Positions 25,019 to 33,984 of a DNA stretch of 64,000 bases are shown one piece after another (position 1 is the stretch's first letter; each line of letters opens with the position of its first letter). The notes beneath the pieces are model-generated. The model worked only from the letters and a program-made list of their open reading frames with translations, was not told the DNA's origin and ran no database searches. Origin of the DNA: Sinorhizobium medicae (GTDB taxonomy: Bacteria > Pseudomonadota > Alphaproteobacteria > Rhizobiales > Rhizobiaceae); NCBI RefSeq assembly GCF_007827695.1, contig NZ_VITA01000016.1, positions 89,213 through 153,212 on the forward strand, written 5' to 3'. A program made the translations under genes and the position numbers.

Positions 25019-27616
25019 TCAGCCAGATCGGACCTTCTCTTCGTCGACAACCGAAGGTTCTTCGTTCGCGCCTTCGACTTCTTCTTCAGGCGTAATGTCC
25101 TCGATCTTCATCGGGAACGGCGCCCCTATACCCTCGTCGCGAAAGCGCTCGTAGATCGAGACACGAAGATCGTTGCGCACGCCACCGGCCGTCAGCACGT
25201 CAGCGACATAGATGCGCAACTCAAACGTCATTCGATCGTCGCCGAAGGCGGTGAAGCCGACATTCGGGGCTGGATTTTTGAGCACCATCGGATGAGCCGC
25301 GGCGATGTCGTGCAGCAGTTCGATTATCCGCCGCGGGTCGCTGTCATAGGTAACCGTTACTGCAATTTCCGACCGGCCGAGCTTGTTCCGATGAGTCCAG
25401 TTTCCGACCGAGGCGTTGATGAGCAACGAGTTCGGCATCATGATCGACTGGTGTTGAAAGGTCTCGATTTCGGTTGCGCGGACGGAGATACGCCGCACGA
25501 AGCCTTCGGTCGTGCCGCTGACGATCCAGTCGCCTACCTTGAAGGGACGCTCCACGAGAAGGATCAGACCGGAAACGAAGTTGGAGACGATGTTCTGCAG
25601 GCCGAAACCGACGCCGAGGGAGAGAGCGCCGGCCACCAGGGCTAGGCTCGAAAGATCAATGCCTGCGGCGGACAGGCCGATAAGCCCGGCAACGCCCACA
25701 CCCATATAGCCGATTCCGGTACGAATGGAGTTGCGCACGCCTGCGTCGACCCGGCTACGCGCCATGACATTGCGGTCGATCCAACGCTGAACCCAGCGTG
25801 TGACGAGAAATCCGAGTGCGAAGAGCAGTATCCCCGCGAGAATGCCAACCAGCGAAATCGTGATCGTACCGACCCTGATTTCCGTCAGCACACGGTAAGT
25901 CCAGGATTCGATGTCGGCGGTCTTGAAGCCCCACTGCAACAATATGAGCGGGATGAAGAACGCCAGAACGAGCACATAGATGCCGAGGCCGGCAAAGAGG
26001 CCGAACTGATCGAGCGCGACCGGCTCCAGCTGGAAGCGGCGTTCCAGATACCGCCCGGCAACCGTTTCGGCGAAAGCGCCCTGTCTGGACACCGACTTCC
26101 CCGTCAGGAGACCGATATAGACAGTGACCAGGATCGCGCTTGTCACTGTGATCTGCGTCGCGATGAAGCGTGCCAGGCCGACATAGCCCGACAAAGCGGT
26201 CGCGATGAGGGCCGCACCAAGCAGAAGGAAGGAGAACGAAATCACCCGCGGCCAGGGATGTCCCGGTGCATCATAGGGCTCATCGCCCCTTAGCACGGGC
26301 CGGATCCACGCCATCGACATCAGAATGAGACCGATGATGATAGATGCCACGAAGCTCTTGGCAATCGTCAGCACCACCGGAGAGCCGAGAGACTCGCTGA
26401 TGCTGCCGAGCAGATAGTCGAGGCCGTTGACGAGCGCCATGGCAAAAATCGGCACCATCAACATCTTCGCGCCACGGTCCGAAACACGTACAAGCCGCCA
26501 GCTCGACCGGCTCGGCGACAGAACGGCGCTGGCAAGCCTGGCTATGAAGAACAGTACGACGCCCATGGCAAGTGTGATCGCGATAATGGGCGCGATATCA
26601 GGACGCAGGATATTGAAGCTGCTGAGGAAGAAATAGCTCGACATGGCAAATGCGGCGAGTGCCACGGTCGGAATGAGCGTCGACCAGAACGCCAGCGAAA
26701 GCCGCCGGAAGTAGGTCGGCTCGTCCGCCTCCTCGGGACGCATCAGCACTGGCGAAAAAAGCCTGTAACCGCCAACGAGAAAGAGCAGCGCCGCGCATAG
26801 GGAGAGAAAGAGAGCGCTCAGCAAAGGCACGCGTTTGTAGTTCCAGGCGAATGTCAGCCACCCGCCGATGCTTCGCGACAGGGCCATCGCTTCATGGAGC
26901 GTTGCCGTGGCGGCCTCGCTCAACATCTCTACCGAAACATCGGTATGTCTCAGCAGGGTATTGGAGAAGATCGCCCGGCGTGTCGCGGTAATTCTGTTGG
27001 CAAGTTTCCTCGCCTCGATCGAGAGATTCTCCGCCCTCCCCGTCAGAGCATTGATCGCGCCACGCTCGGCAAGGAGACGTTTGCGTTCATCGGTGATGAC
27101 CGCGTCTTCCGGCGGCTGTCCCTCACCGGGCGGGTCGCCGAGCTCCGTCAGCCTCGCCTTTATTTCATCGAGCCTCGGACGGGTGGGAACAGAGGCCGCA
27201 ATGATCTGCTTTGAAAGCTCGTCGACCTGCGCCCTGAGTTCCGCGAGCATGGCATCGTCGTCTTCGACGGCGTTGGTCCGCTCAGTGATCCGCTTCAGCT
27301 CTCGATCCGCCTGGGCAAGCTGATCCTCCGCCTGCTGCAATACCGGCGATGCGGCGGCAGACGGCTGATCGCCTCCGGTCCCCGCAGCGGGTCCTGTCGG
27401 TGCAGCTTGCGGCGCGGGCTGGGAGGACTGGGCCGGCTGGATGGGTACTGCCGGTTCTGCTGGCCGGCTTTGCCGAGCGCTCGGCTCGGATTCCTGCGCA
27501 ACCGCGGGTCCGTCGGCTGCGAGCGTCAGCGCACCGAGAGCCAGCAAACCGAGAAATAGGGCGATTGAAAAAGCCCTCACATTTTCGAGGAGATGCAATT
27601 TCCTATCCTTCGACAA
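25019..27616 (-). CDS. Large mechanosensitive channel (MscS family, DUF3772 N-terminal domain)
   Basis: An 865-residue protein. An N-terminal signal/first TM segment is followed by a Pro/Gln/Ala-rich linker (about residues 40-90), then a periplasmic coiled region with DUF3772 features (KQIIAASVPTRPRLDEIKARL). Multiple TM helices span about 270-600, and the C-terminal MscS core starts near 640 (GAGALSLGVGFGLQNIVSNFVSG, the pore helix region; RPFKVGDWIV). It would open under membrane tension as an osmotic safety valve. The acidic C-terminus (TPEEEVEGANEEPSVVDEE) is extra. Length is normal for the MscK/YbiO-like subgroup in rhizobia. Confidence 0.92.
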   Translation of the reverse strand: MSKDRKLHLLENVRAFSIALFLGLLALGALTLAADGPAVAQESEPSARQSRPAEPAVPIQPAQSSQPAPQAAPTGPAAGTGGDQPSAAASPVLQQAEDQLAQADRELKRITERTNAVEDDDAMLAELRAQVDELSKQIIAASVPTRPRLDEIKARLTELGDPPGEGQPPEDAVITDERKRLLAERGAINALTGRAENLSIEARKLANRITATRRAIFSNTLLRHTDVSVEMLSEAATATLHEAMALSRSIGGWLTFAWNYKRVPLLSALFLSLCAALLFLVGGYRLFSPVLMRPEEADEPTYFRRLSLAFWSTLIPTVALAAFAMSSYFFLSSFNILRPDIAPIIAITLAMGVVLFFIARLASAVLSPSRSSWRLVRVSDRGAKMLMVPIFAMALVNGLDYLLGSISESLGSPVVLTIAKSFVASIIIGLILMSMAWIRPVLRGDEPYDAPGHPWPRVISFSFLLLGAALIATALSGYVGLARFIATQITVTSAILVTVYIGLLTGKSVSRQGAFAETVAGRYLERRFQLEPVALDQFGLFAGLGIYVLVLAFFIPLILLQWGFKTADIESWTYRVLTEIRVGTITISLVGILAGILLFALGFLVTRWVQRWIDRNVMARSRVDAGVRNSIRTGIGYMGVGVAGLIGLSAAGIDLSSLALVAGALSLGVGFGLQNIVSNFVSGLILLVERPFKVGDWIVSGTTEGFVRRISVRATEIETFQHQSIMMPNSLLINASVGNWTHRNKLGRSEIAVTVTYDSDPRRIIELLHDIAAAHPMVLKNPAPNVGFTAFGDDRMTFELRIYVADVLTAGGVRNDLRVSIYERFRDEGIGAPFPMKIEDITPEEEVEGANEEPSVVDEEKVRSG

Positions 27617-27727
27617 TCCCGCGCGATCAGAACCGCTCCAGGCTCCGCCAGCTCACTGATCTGGGCACGCATAACGGCAAAATGATGCAAACTCTGCGAG
27701 ACTGGGCGGACCCGGCCGCTCGGCGGT

Positions 27728-28189
27728 TCAATTCTCTTCGAAATACCTGGCATAGTCCGCGAGCAACTGTTCGAAATCTTCCAGCGGTGGCAGCGCCTTG
27801 TAGCTATGAATGGCGGATGTGTTCGCCCAGGGGAGTTTCTCGCATGTCCAGGTCTCGATGAAAGGCCTGTACCAGCGGGCATCATCGAGCAGAGTTGCTC
27901 GAAGATTCACGAACCAGTCCATGCCTTCTGGGCGCGTGAACATCCAACTCATGCAGTGAGGGCAAAAATAGTGGCGAGTCGCACCGTGAAGGCCACCGAT
28001 GACCGGCTCGCCGCTCGTGACCTCGAACCCTTCGCTCGGTATGGCAATGCTCAGCGAGAACGCACTGCTGGTCATTCGCTGGCAGCCCGTGCAATGACAC
28101 GCCATGGTGACCAGCGGCCGCGCATTCACTTTGATGCGCACCTGCCCGCAGCGACACCCCCCATGCCAGGGCAGTTCTCCAGCACTCAT
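27728..28189 (-). CDS. GFA (glutathione-dependent formaldehyde-activating-like/CENP-V) family protein
   Basis: A 153-residue protein with the GFA zinc motifs [14 protein letters not shown] and FCPHCMSW. Despite the name, most members have no proven formaldehyde activity; they are small zinc proteins. The sequence [13 protein letters not shown] at the start is typical. It stands alone on the minus strand, 112 bases from the MscS gene. Confidence 0.9.
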   Translation of the reverse strand: MSAGELPWHGGCRCGQVRIKVNARPLVTMACHCTGCQRMTSSAFSLSIAIPSEGFEVTSGEPVIGGLHGATRHYFCPHCMSWMFTRPEGMDWFVNLRATLLDDARWYRPFIETWTCEKLPWANTSAIHSYKALPPLEDFEQLLADYARYFEEN

Positions 28190-28382
28190 GGCTTCCTCCT
28201 GTTACGCAGATGTCCGTCGCGATGCATGTCAGCCCGATCGCCGTTAAGCGGCAAACCATCTCTCACATGGAGAGAGCTCGCATCTAGAACAATTTCAACA
28301 AAACTGTGTAGCGGTTTTGCGTCCGGATTGCGTAAAAACAATGGGATAGGCGGCTTTGGCGATACGGAAAGGGCGGAAATAC

Positions 28383-28946
28383 CTAGAATCCGGCGCCTGG
28401 CTGGGCGAGATATTCCTCCTCGGCCGCTGAGGAAGTGCGTGCCACGATTTCGTTCCGATGGGGAAACCGGCCGAAACGCTCGATCACGTCCCGATGTCGG
28501 ATCGCATAGTCGAGGTAGTTGGCGTCTCCAAGTTCGGTGAACAACTTGACCGACATGGTCTGGTCCGTCAGATTTTCGGAGTGCTCGAAGGGCATATAGA
28601 AGAAAGTTCGCCATTCCCTGGGTACCGCCATATCGGCACTCGCGCCGATGGCGAGCTTCGCCTCGCGTAAGGCAAGGCAATCCGTGGCAAAGGCCAGCGG
28701 CGACCCGCGATACATGTTGCGCGGCAACTGATCGAAAAGGATGACGGCGGCGAGCCAGTTATGCGGCGTCTCGCGCCAGGCATGGTCGAGCTTTCGGGAC
28801 AAGGCCAGATGCGACGCTTGAAATCGCTGTGCGCATCGCTGGTCGATCTCTGGATCCGGCGTGAACCAGTGGTCGTAGGACAGTTCCGTAAACCAGAACT
28901 TCAGCACCTCTTCCGGCGTGCATATCTCGGTTTCGCCAACCACCAT
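28383..28946 (-). CDS. DUF924 family protein
   Basis: A 187-residue helical protein with the DUF924 signature: VLKFWF near the start, DQRCAQRF, WLAAVILFDQLPRNMYRGSP, FFYMPFEHSEN and the late RDVIERFGRFPHRNE. The family is thought to be tetratricopeptide-like, with no known reaction. The ATG at 28946 is used; a GTG sits one codon upstream. It is not linked to neighbours by overlap. Confidence 0.88.
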   Translation of the reverse strand: MVVGETEICTPEEVLKFWFTELSYDHWFTPDPEIDQRCAQRFQASHLALSRKLDHAWRETPHNWLAAVILFDQLPRNMYRGSPLAFATDCLALREAKLAIGASADMAVPREWRTFFYMPFEHSENLTDQTMSVKLFTELGDANYLDYAIRHRDVIERFGRFPHRNEIVARTSSAAEEEYLAQPGAGF

Positions 28947-29054
28947 CACGCTCTCGCGCCTCCCTGCTGCCTATGCAATTTCTGGTCCGATCATGCCGTT
29001 TCCACCGGATACTTGCAACTTGGCGAGAGCCTGGCCTCGGACGTGCTCACGACT

Positions 29055-29082
29055 ATAGAAAAACCGCGCGCAGTTTTTCTAT
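29055..29082. terminator. Hairpin terminator after the SLC13 permease gene
   Basis: A perfect ten-base stem ATAGAAAAAC / GTTTTTCTAT with an eight-base CG-rich loop ends seven bases before the permease stop on the minus strand. Runs of A and T in the stem make it usable in both directions. Confidence 0.6.
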
Positions 29083-29088
29083 CCCCTT

Positions 29089-30864
29089 TTAGCGCAGGGG
29101 CCAAATCCACATCAGCATCGGCACCGCGACGATCACGATGACGATAGAGAGCGGTAGCCCCAGTCGCGGGTAGTCGCTGAAGCGGTAGCCGCCGGGTCCC
29201 ATCACCAGCGTATTGCACTGGTGGCCGATCGGGGTGAGGAAGTCCGAGCCGGCGCCGATCGCAACTGCCATCAGGAAGGCGTCCGGCCTGTAATCGAGCG
29301 CCGTCGCAAAACTGGCCGCTATGGGGGCCATGACGAGAACCGTAGCGGCATTATTGAGGAAGGGGGTGACCGCCATGGCAGCCACGACCATGATGGCAAG
29401 CGCCCCGGCAGGAGGGAGATCAGCAGCCATCCCGCTCAGCCACCCCGCGATCAGATCCGAACCGCCTGTCGTGCGTAACGTGTCGCTGACCGGGATGAGC
29501 GCGGCAAGCATGACCAGGATCGGTCCGTCCACCGCACGGTAGACGTCGCGTAGCGGAATAACGCGAAACACCACCATGGCAAGCGCGGCAGCAAAAAATG
29601 CGATCTGCACAGGTACGATGCCCAGCGCGGTCGCGCCCATCGCGGTCGCCAGCACAAGCAGGGGCACGGTGGCACGGCGGATGGTGCCCAGCAGGATTTC
29701 CCGTTGCGCGAGCGGCAGGCAGCCGAAGTCCTGAAGAAACGAGGGCAACTCCCTGCGGGTGCCCTGCAGCACGACGATATCGCCGGCGCGCAGCCGGATG
29801 CTGCCAAGCCTCTGTTTCAACCGTTCGCCCTGGCGACTGACGGCCAAGAGGTTGATGTTGTGATTGTTGAAGAGCGCCAGGCGCTGCGCCGACATGCCGA
29901 TAAGGGGGGAACCGGTGGCGATCACCGCCTCGATTGCTTCGGTATCGGCTTTCGCCTTGTCGTTCGGCATCGGCGAGCGATCGCCGGAAATCTTGAGTTT
30001 CGCTTGGGAAACGATGCGATCGAGCGCCGCAGGACCACCTTCGAGCAGTAGAATATCGTCCAGCTCGATGACGACGTCGGGCAAGGGCGCCAGATGCGTG
30101 CCGCGACGGAAGACGGCGATCACGACCGCTCCTCCGTCGCCGATCTTGACCAGATTGCTGAGCGGCTTGCCGATGACAGGCGAACCGGCAGGAACCACCG
30201 CCTCGGACGTATAGTCGGTGATCTCGACCGCCTGATCCATGCCGACCTGCTGACTCTTCCGCTCCGGCACCAGCTTGTAACCGAACAGCAGGAACACCGC
30301 GCCGACCAGAGCCAGCGAAGCACCGACGGGCGTGAAGTCGAACATGGTGAAGCTCTCACCCGTGAGATCCGCACGCACCCGCGACACGACCACGTTCGGC
30401 GATGTGCCGACCTGCGTCATCAGCCCGCCGATCAGCGATCCGAACGCCATCGGCATCAAAAATATTGAAGGCTGCACTTTCGAGCGACGCGCGAACTGGA
30501 ACGCGACCGGAATCATGATCGCAAGCGCGCCTATGTTCTTTATGAAGGCTGAAAGAATGGTCACCGTGACCACAAGAAGAGCAAGCTGCGCCCTCACGGA
30601 CTGCAGCTCCGGCAGAAAGCGCTGGATGGCGGCATCGACCACCCCCGAACGCGCCACGCCCGCGCTGACGATGAGCGCGCTGCCGACGATGATGACGATA
30701 TCGTCGCTGAACCCGTCAAAGGCGTGATCGAAGGGAACGATGCCGACGGCAACGGCGAGCATCAGCGCCGAGCAGGCCACGATATCGTAGCGAAACCGCC
30801 CCCACATGAAGAAGATCATCATGATGCCGAGCACGATAAACGAAAGGGACTGTTCGGCGGTCAT
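29089..30864 (-). CDS. SLC13-family (DASS) permease with two TrkA-C (RCK_C) domains
   Basis: A 591-residue membrane protein. The N-terminal membrane half (about residues 1-200, with FIKNIGALAIMIP and MTQVGTSPNVVVS) is separated from the C-terminal half (about 400-591, with TPFLNNAATVLVMAPIA and TPIGHQCNTLVMGPGGY) by a cytoplasmic stretch. That stretch contains two RCK_C modules (AVVPAGSPVIGKPLSNL; AVIATGSPLIGMSAQRL). This is the sodium/anion symporter family that includes sulfate and dicarboxylate carriers; the exact ion is not readable. The RCK_C modules probably sense a ligand. Confidence 0.9.
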   Translation of the reverse strand: MTAEQSLSFIVLGIMMIFFMWGRFRYDIVACSALMLAVAVGIVPFDHAFDGFSDDIVIIVGSALIVSAGVARSGVVDAAIQRFLPELQSVRAQLALLVVTVTILSAFIKNIGALAIMIPVAFQFARRSKVQPSIFLMPMAFGSLIGGLMTQVGTSPNVVVSRVRADLTGESFTMFDFTPVGASLALVGAVFLLFGYKLVPERKSQQVGMDQAVEITDYTSEAVVPAGSPVIGKPLSNLVKIGDGGAVVIAVFRRGTHLAPLPDVVIELDDILLLEGGPAALDRIVSQAKLKISGDRSPMPNDKAKADTEAIEAVIATGSPLIGMSAQRLALFNNHNINLLAVSRQGERLKQRLGSIRLRAGDIVVLQGTRRELPSFLQDFGCLPLAQREILLGTIRRATVPLLVLATAMGATALGIVPVQIAFFAAALAMVVFRVIPLRDVYRAVDGPILVMLAALIPVSDTLRTTGGSDLIAGWLSGMAADLPPAGALAIMVVAAMAVTPFLNNAATVLVMAPIAASFATALDYRPDAFLMAVAIGAGSDFLTPIGHQCNTLVMGPGGYRFSDYPRLGLPLSIVIVIVAVPMLMWIWPLR

Positions 30865-31396
30865 AGATCGTACCTAAGCAGCGACTCGTCAGGGAACCGG
30901 GTAGTGTTTGCGGACCCACGCACCAACGCCGAACCAAGCGCGCGATACCCTCGGAAGGTACGCATGAGTTCCCGCGGGCATGGGCAGGGCTCGGCCATTA
31001 CATCCTTCAAAGATTCCTGCCTATGCAATCGAAAAATCGCAAAATCCCCCGCGAAACGCGAGAGGTCGCCGCAAGCACGCGGAATGTCCTGCTTTTTCTT
31101 CTCGTCGTCGAGTAAGGTCTAAGCCGATGTAACTCATATGGGCCAAGCATGTACATGATCTGTCACGCGATGCAATCCGCAGCCTACCGCATCTTTCTTC
31201 CGGTCGGAACAGATTTAGGAAATCCGCAAGGATTGAACGGGCCGGCGCGTTCATGTGCGTGGTAGAGTTGCGTCAGCGCGCAACGGTCTTCCATTCAAAA
31301 TTGCTTGGAAGAAACATTCGGGCAGCCCGCCTTCGGAGAAACGGATAAATGCTTTAACGGAAAATGCTCTGAAAGCCGTCGTGCTGGAGGTTTATG
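30865..31396 (+). promoter_or_regulatory. Intergenic region before the tandem lipoprotein genes
   Basis: About 530 bases upstream of the lipoprotein pair, containing GGAGG at the end and no supported gene. Small frames in it are not plausible products. Confidence 0.3.
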
Positions 31397-31678
31397 ATGA
31401 GAATCGCTTTACTTCCCTTCTGCGTAGTCCTGGCGCTCGGCGCCTGCACATCGACGCAAACGGTCGGCTACGGCCCCAACCTGGAACCGATGCCGGGCAG
31501 CATCACCTATGGTGGTCAGCCGCGCACGAAGCTGACGAAGGCCCCGGTCGGCAGCATGGTGCCGCATCAGTTCTTCGACACCTATGGTCATCGGGTTTAC
31601 GAAACCTATGTCATTAATCCGGACCGTTCGCTGCGACTGACCAGCCGCCGCATAGATTACGACATCTTCAGCGACTGA
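31397..31678 (+). CDS. Small lipoprotein, first of a tandem pair
   Basis: A 93-residue protein with a lipoprotein signal (ALLPFCVVLALGAC). The mature domain shares much of its length with the next gene (EPMPGSITYGGQPRTKLTKA, then VPHQF, YETYVI.PDRSLRL). Two ATGs lie side by side; the second is better spaced from GGAGG. The family is unknown to me. The two genes likely form an operon. Confidence 0.7.
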   Translation: MRIALLPFCVVLALGACTSTQTVGYGPNLEPMPGSITYGGQPRTKLTKAPVGSMVPHQFFDTYGHRVYETYVINPDRSLRLTSRRIDYDIFSD

Positions 31679-31715
31679 ACGGCGGCGTGCATACACACAA
31701 GTGGCGAGGATCGTC

Positions 31716-32000
31716 ATGAAATACGCTCTTCCTGTCCTGTGCGCGCTCATGCTCTTGAGCGGCTGCGAATCGACCTCGGTGGGCTATTCCGCCTATCTGG
31801 AGCCGATCCCCGGCAGCATCACCTATGGTGGCCAGCCGCGCACCAGGCTCACCAAGGCGCCCGTCGGCAGCGTCGTACCGCACCAGTTCATCGACCGGTT
31901 CGGCCGCCGGGTCTACGAAACCTACGTCATCGAGCCGGACCGGTCGTTGCGGCTGGTAAGCCGCCGTTACCGTGATCTCCCCCTTTTCGGGGACGACTGA
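31716..32000 (+). CDS. Small lipoprotein, second of a tandem pair
   Basis: A 94-residue paralogue of the previous gene with its own signal (MKYALPVLCALMLLSGC). The mature part repeats PGSITYGGQPRTRLTKAPVG and VYETYVIEPDRSLRLVSRR. The ATG at 31716 follows GAGG; an in-frame GTG 15 bases earlier overlaps that site. The pair marks the last chromosomal genes before the prophage. Confidence 0.7.
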   Translation: MKYALPVLCALMLLSGCESTSVGYSAYLEPIPGSITYGGQPRTRLTKAPVGSVVPHQFIDRFGRRVYETYVIEPDRSLRLVSRRYRDLPLFGDD

Positions 32001-32110
32001 GTTGGTGGCATTTTTGGCCCGGAGCGCTTCTGGTTCTGTGTCCCGGTTTCGGGACGCAGAGCGTCGGAAGGTGCGAACGCTTGATGTTTCAACGAAATGC
32101 CGGAAATACT

Positions 32111-32449
32111 CTAACCAGCTTTCGTCAGCATCAGCACGCGTCTTGCCGCATCGGCAAAGGTGACACCGAGCGCGGCTCCAGCCATGCCAATGACGCCGAG
32201 AGCGCCCATCCCCATCAGTTTCCATTTGCGCACGTCGTCGGTCACCGGCTTCATGGAGGCGATATCGTCCTTGACGAGCATCATCGATCCCTCGAGCGTT
32301 CGCATTCGCTCGACCACTTCGTCCATCCGGCGCGTCATCGTCAGGCGCCCCGCATCGGATCTGTCTTCCGAGCGGCGCAGGTCCTCCCGCAGGTTCTTCA
32401 CCTCGGCGACGAGAGTGCCCAGTTGCTGGTGAACGCCTGCGTCAATCAT
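32111..32449 (-). CDS. DUF1515-like phage protein with C-terminal membrane helix
   Basis: A 112-residue protein. Residues 1-65 form a coiled-coil-like acidic/basic region (LGTLVAEVKNLREDLRRSEDRSD, MDEVVERMRTLEGSMMLVKDD). A membrane helix follows (KLMGMGALGVIGMAGAALGVTF). Rhizobial phages often carry such a protein in the lysis region. It may act as a holin accessory, but this is inference. The start at 32449 has GGGGAG seven bases before it, and overlaps the upstream lipoprotein stop by eight bases. Confidence 0.65.
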   Translation of the reverse strand: MIDAGVHQQLGTLVAEVKNLREDLRRSEDRSDAGRLTMTRRMDEVVERMRTLEGSMMLVKDDIASMKPVTDDVRKWKLMGMGALGVIGMAGAALGVTFADAARRVLMLTKAG

Positions 32450-32693
32450 GGCCGCGCTCCCCATGCTTGACACATTCCGAACGCGTCCAGACCGCGGCGG
32501 CGCAGAGGCCCACCACGGTGCGGTCGATCCTGCGCTGATCAGCCTGCGTGGCACCGCGCACGCCGGCAAGCTCAGTCCCCACGATGCCGCGAAGGCCGCT
32601 CACATCGGCCGGTCCCGAAATTCCACAGCCCGCCAGTAGTAGAACAGGTATCAAAATCAAGGCGCCTGGCGTCAGCGTTCCTCTCTGCTTCAT
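32442..32693 (-). CDS. Rz1-like outer spanin lipoprotein
   Basis: An 83-residue protein with a lipoprotein signal ending in PVLLLAGC (Cys near 23). A short hydrophilic mature part ends in a Cys/His-rich tail (WTRSECVKHGE). It begins inside, and in another frame from, the upstream small TM protein gene (32572-32835). This nested position next to an endolysin is the hallmark of Rz/Rz1 spanin pairs, so an outer-membrane spanin role is inferred. No sequence family match is claimed. Confidence 0.5.
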   Translation of the reverse strand: MKQRGTLTPGALILIPVLLLAGCGISGPADVSGLRGIVGTELAGVRGATQADQRRIDRTVVGLCAAAVWTRSECVKHGERGHD

Positions 32694-32835
32694 CGTTCTG
32701 CCTTTCAATTGAGGTGCGGATCGCTTGCGCGGCATCCGAACGAATTTCGTGCACCGCCCAGGAAATTGCGGCGAGTATCAGCGCGCCGCAGCCAGATTGC
32801 CCCACGGGATCATCATCGCGTGAGGCCCAGTGCAT
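32572..32835 (-). CDS. Rz-like small membrane protein (inner spanin candidate)
   Basis: An 87-residue protein with one N-terminal membrane segment (CGALILAAISWAVHEI). A charged helical part follows (RSDAAQAIRTSIERQNDEAERNADARR), ending in a Cys-containing stretch. Its gene overlaps the endolysin stop by 23 bases and overlaps the next lipoprotein gene in another frame, as in Rz/Rz1. No good ribosome site precedes the ATG; translation may be coupled to the endolysin. Confidence 0.5.
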   Translation of the reverse strand: MHWASRDDDPVGQSGCGALILAAISWAVHEIRSDAAQAIRTSIERQNDEAERNADARRLDFDTCSTTGGLWNFGTGRCERPSRHRGD

Positions 32836-33622
32836 CGCGAACCGCCGGCATGGACCAGATGGCGTAAACGGCAAAGCCGATGATCGCTGCGAGAATGGCA
32901 AGTTGCACCCGCCAGTCCAGCGCCACCAGGTTCAGTTCCTTCAGCGCAGTGAGGATCGTACCGCCGGCGGTCAGCAACCAGGTCCAGAAGCGTCCGGAGC
33001 GGGAAACCGGCTTGCGCGTCCGCACCGGAGCAACAGGCGCCGCCTCGATCTCCCGGTTTGCCTCACCCAATTGCTTTGACGCCGCCAGAGCCGCGCCAAG
33101 AACCCCTTCCAGCCTCTCCGGCCGCACCAGCGCCCTGTTCTGCCCGTCACCGGCATAATAGGACTGTCCGCGCCTCACCCGCTGCCGGCTTCCCTTGCTA
33201 TCGGTCAGCACCGGCAGCGACGCCCATTCCATGGCTAGGCGCCTGGCAAACTCCGCACGTCCTATTTCGCCCGCGAGGAAAGCGGCAAGACCGCGGCGGT
33301 TCAGAAGGTGAAGGGCCAGCCTGTCCTGAAGCGCGGCATCGAACCGATGATCGCCGCGCAGCCATGCCACCTCCTTCAGGAGCCCTGCCAAAGTGGCCCG
33401 CATGAACTGATAAGCGCCCGCAGCGCCCGAACCATGCGCTTTGGACCATCCCTTCTGCGCGGCAAGCACCTGCGCAACCGTCATTGCCGTCAGCGGCTTC
33501 GCCAGCCCTCCCTGATTGTGTCCGTAGATCACGTCGTAAGACGCGCGGCCGCTGCTGCCGACTTCCGCCTCGCGGATAAACTCGAGCAGCATCGCCGCGC
33601 CTTGAGGCACGGTGTTTGTCAT
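32813..33622 (-). CDS. Phage endolysin, lambda-R-type lytic transglycosylase (GH104-like) with C-terminal membrane segments
   Basis: A 269-residue protein. The first about 165 residues resemble lambda endolysin R: FIREAEV, the SGAAGAYQFM motif, DAALQDRLALHLLNRRG and a late MEWASLP. These motifs place it with lytic transglycosylases that cleave peptidoglycan glycan. A linker rich in Pro and Arg leads to two hydrophobic segments near the C-terminus (TWLLTAGGTILTAL and VQLAILAAIIGFAVYAI), so it may be membrane tethered. The start at 33622 has AAAGG. An intrinsic terminator lies just upstream. Confidence 0.75.
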   Translation of the reverse strand: MTNTVPQGAAMLLEFIREAEVGSSGRASYDVIYGHNQGGLAKPLTAMTVAQVLAAQKGWSKAHGSGAAGAYQFMRATLAGLLKEVAWLRGDHRFDAALQDRLALHLLNRRGLAAFLAGEIGRAEFARRLAMEWASLPVLTDSKGSRQRVRRGQSYYAGDGQNRALVRPERLEGVLGAALAASKQLGEANREIEAAPVAPVRTRKPVSRSGRFWTWLLTAGGTILTALKELNLVALDWRVQLAILAAIIGFAVYAIWSMPAVRDALGLTR

Positions 33623-33646
33623 TGGGTTACCTTTTTTGCTTAAAGA

Positions 33647-33671
33647 AAAACCCCGCTCATGGCGGGGTTTT
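33647..33671. terminator. Intrinsic terminator upstream of the endolysin gene
   Basis: AAAACCCCGC pairs with GCGGGGTTTT around a five-base loop, flanked by A and T runs on both sides. It can work bidirectionally; on the minus strand it separates the surface-sugar module from the lysis genes. Confidence 0.85.
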
Positions 33672-33984
33672 GAGGCCGTTCGTTTATGAAGCCGTAGGCC
33701 AACAGTCACAGTGACTTTTCGCCGAGGATCGGCGGGTGAGCGATGTAATCGATGCGCGGAGAGCCAGGCTCTGCGCCGAAGAGGTGCGAGGGACGGGGCA
33801 TCGGGGGAATGCAAACGTGTTGTCTTTTCGAACGAACTCGGGTGCCCACGGATCGGCTAAACGCCGCGCGAGCAACAAACGGTCGCCGTCGCAGCGGTCA
33901 ACGGCAATTGCTGGCGACAAGAGGAAACGCGCGTCGTCGCCGACCGGGTGACGGGGGCGAACGGTTAGCTGGACCGTTAGCCTG
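33672..33984. other. About 310 bases with no recognised gene
   Basis: Short frames exist on both strands but none has a recognisable product or a good start. It separates the FkbM-type gene stop from the terminator. Confidence 0.4.
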
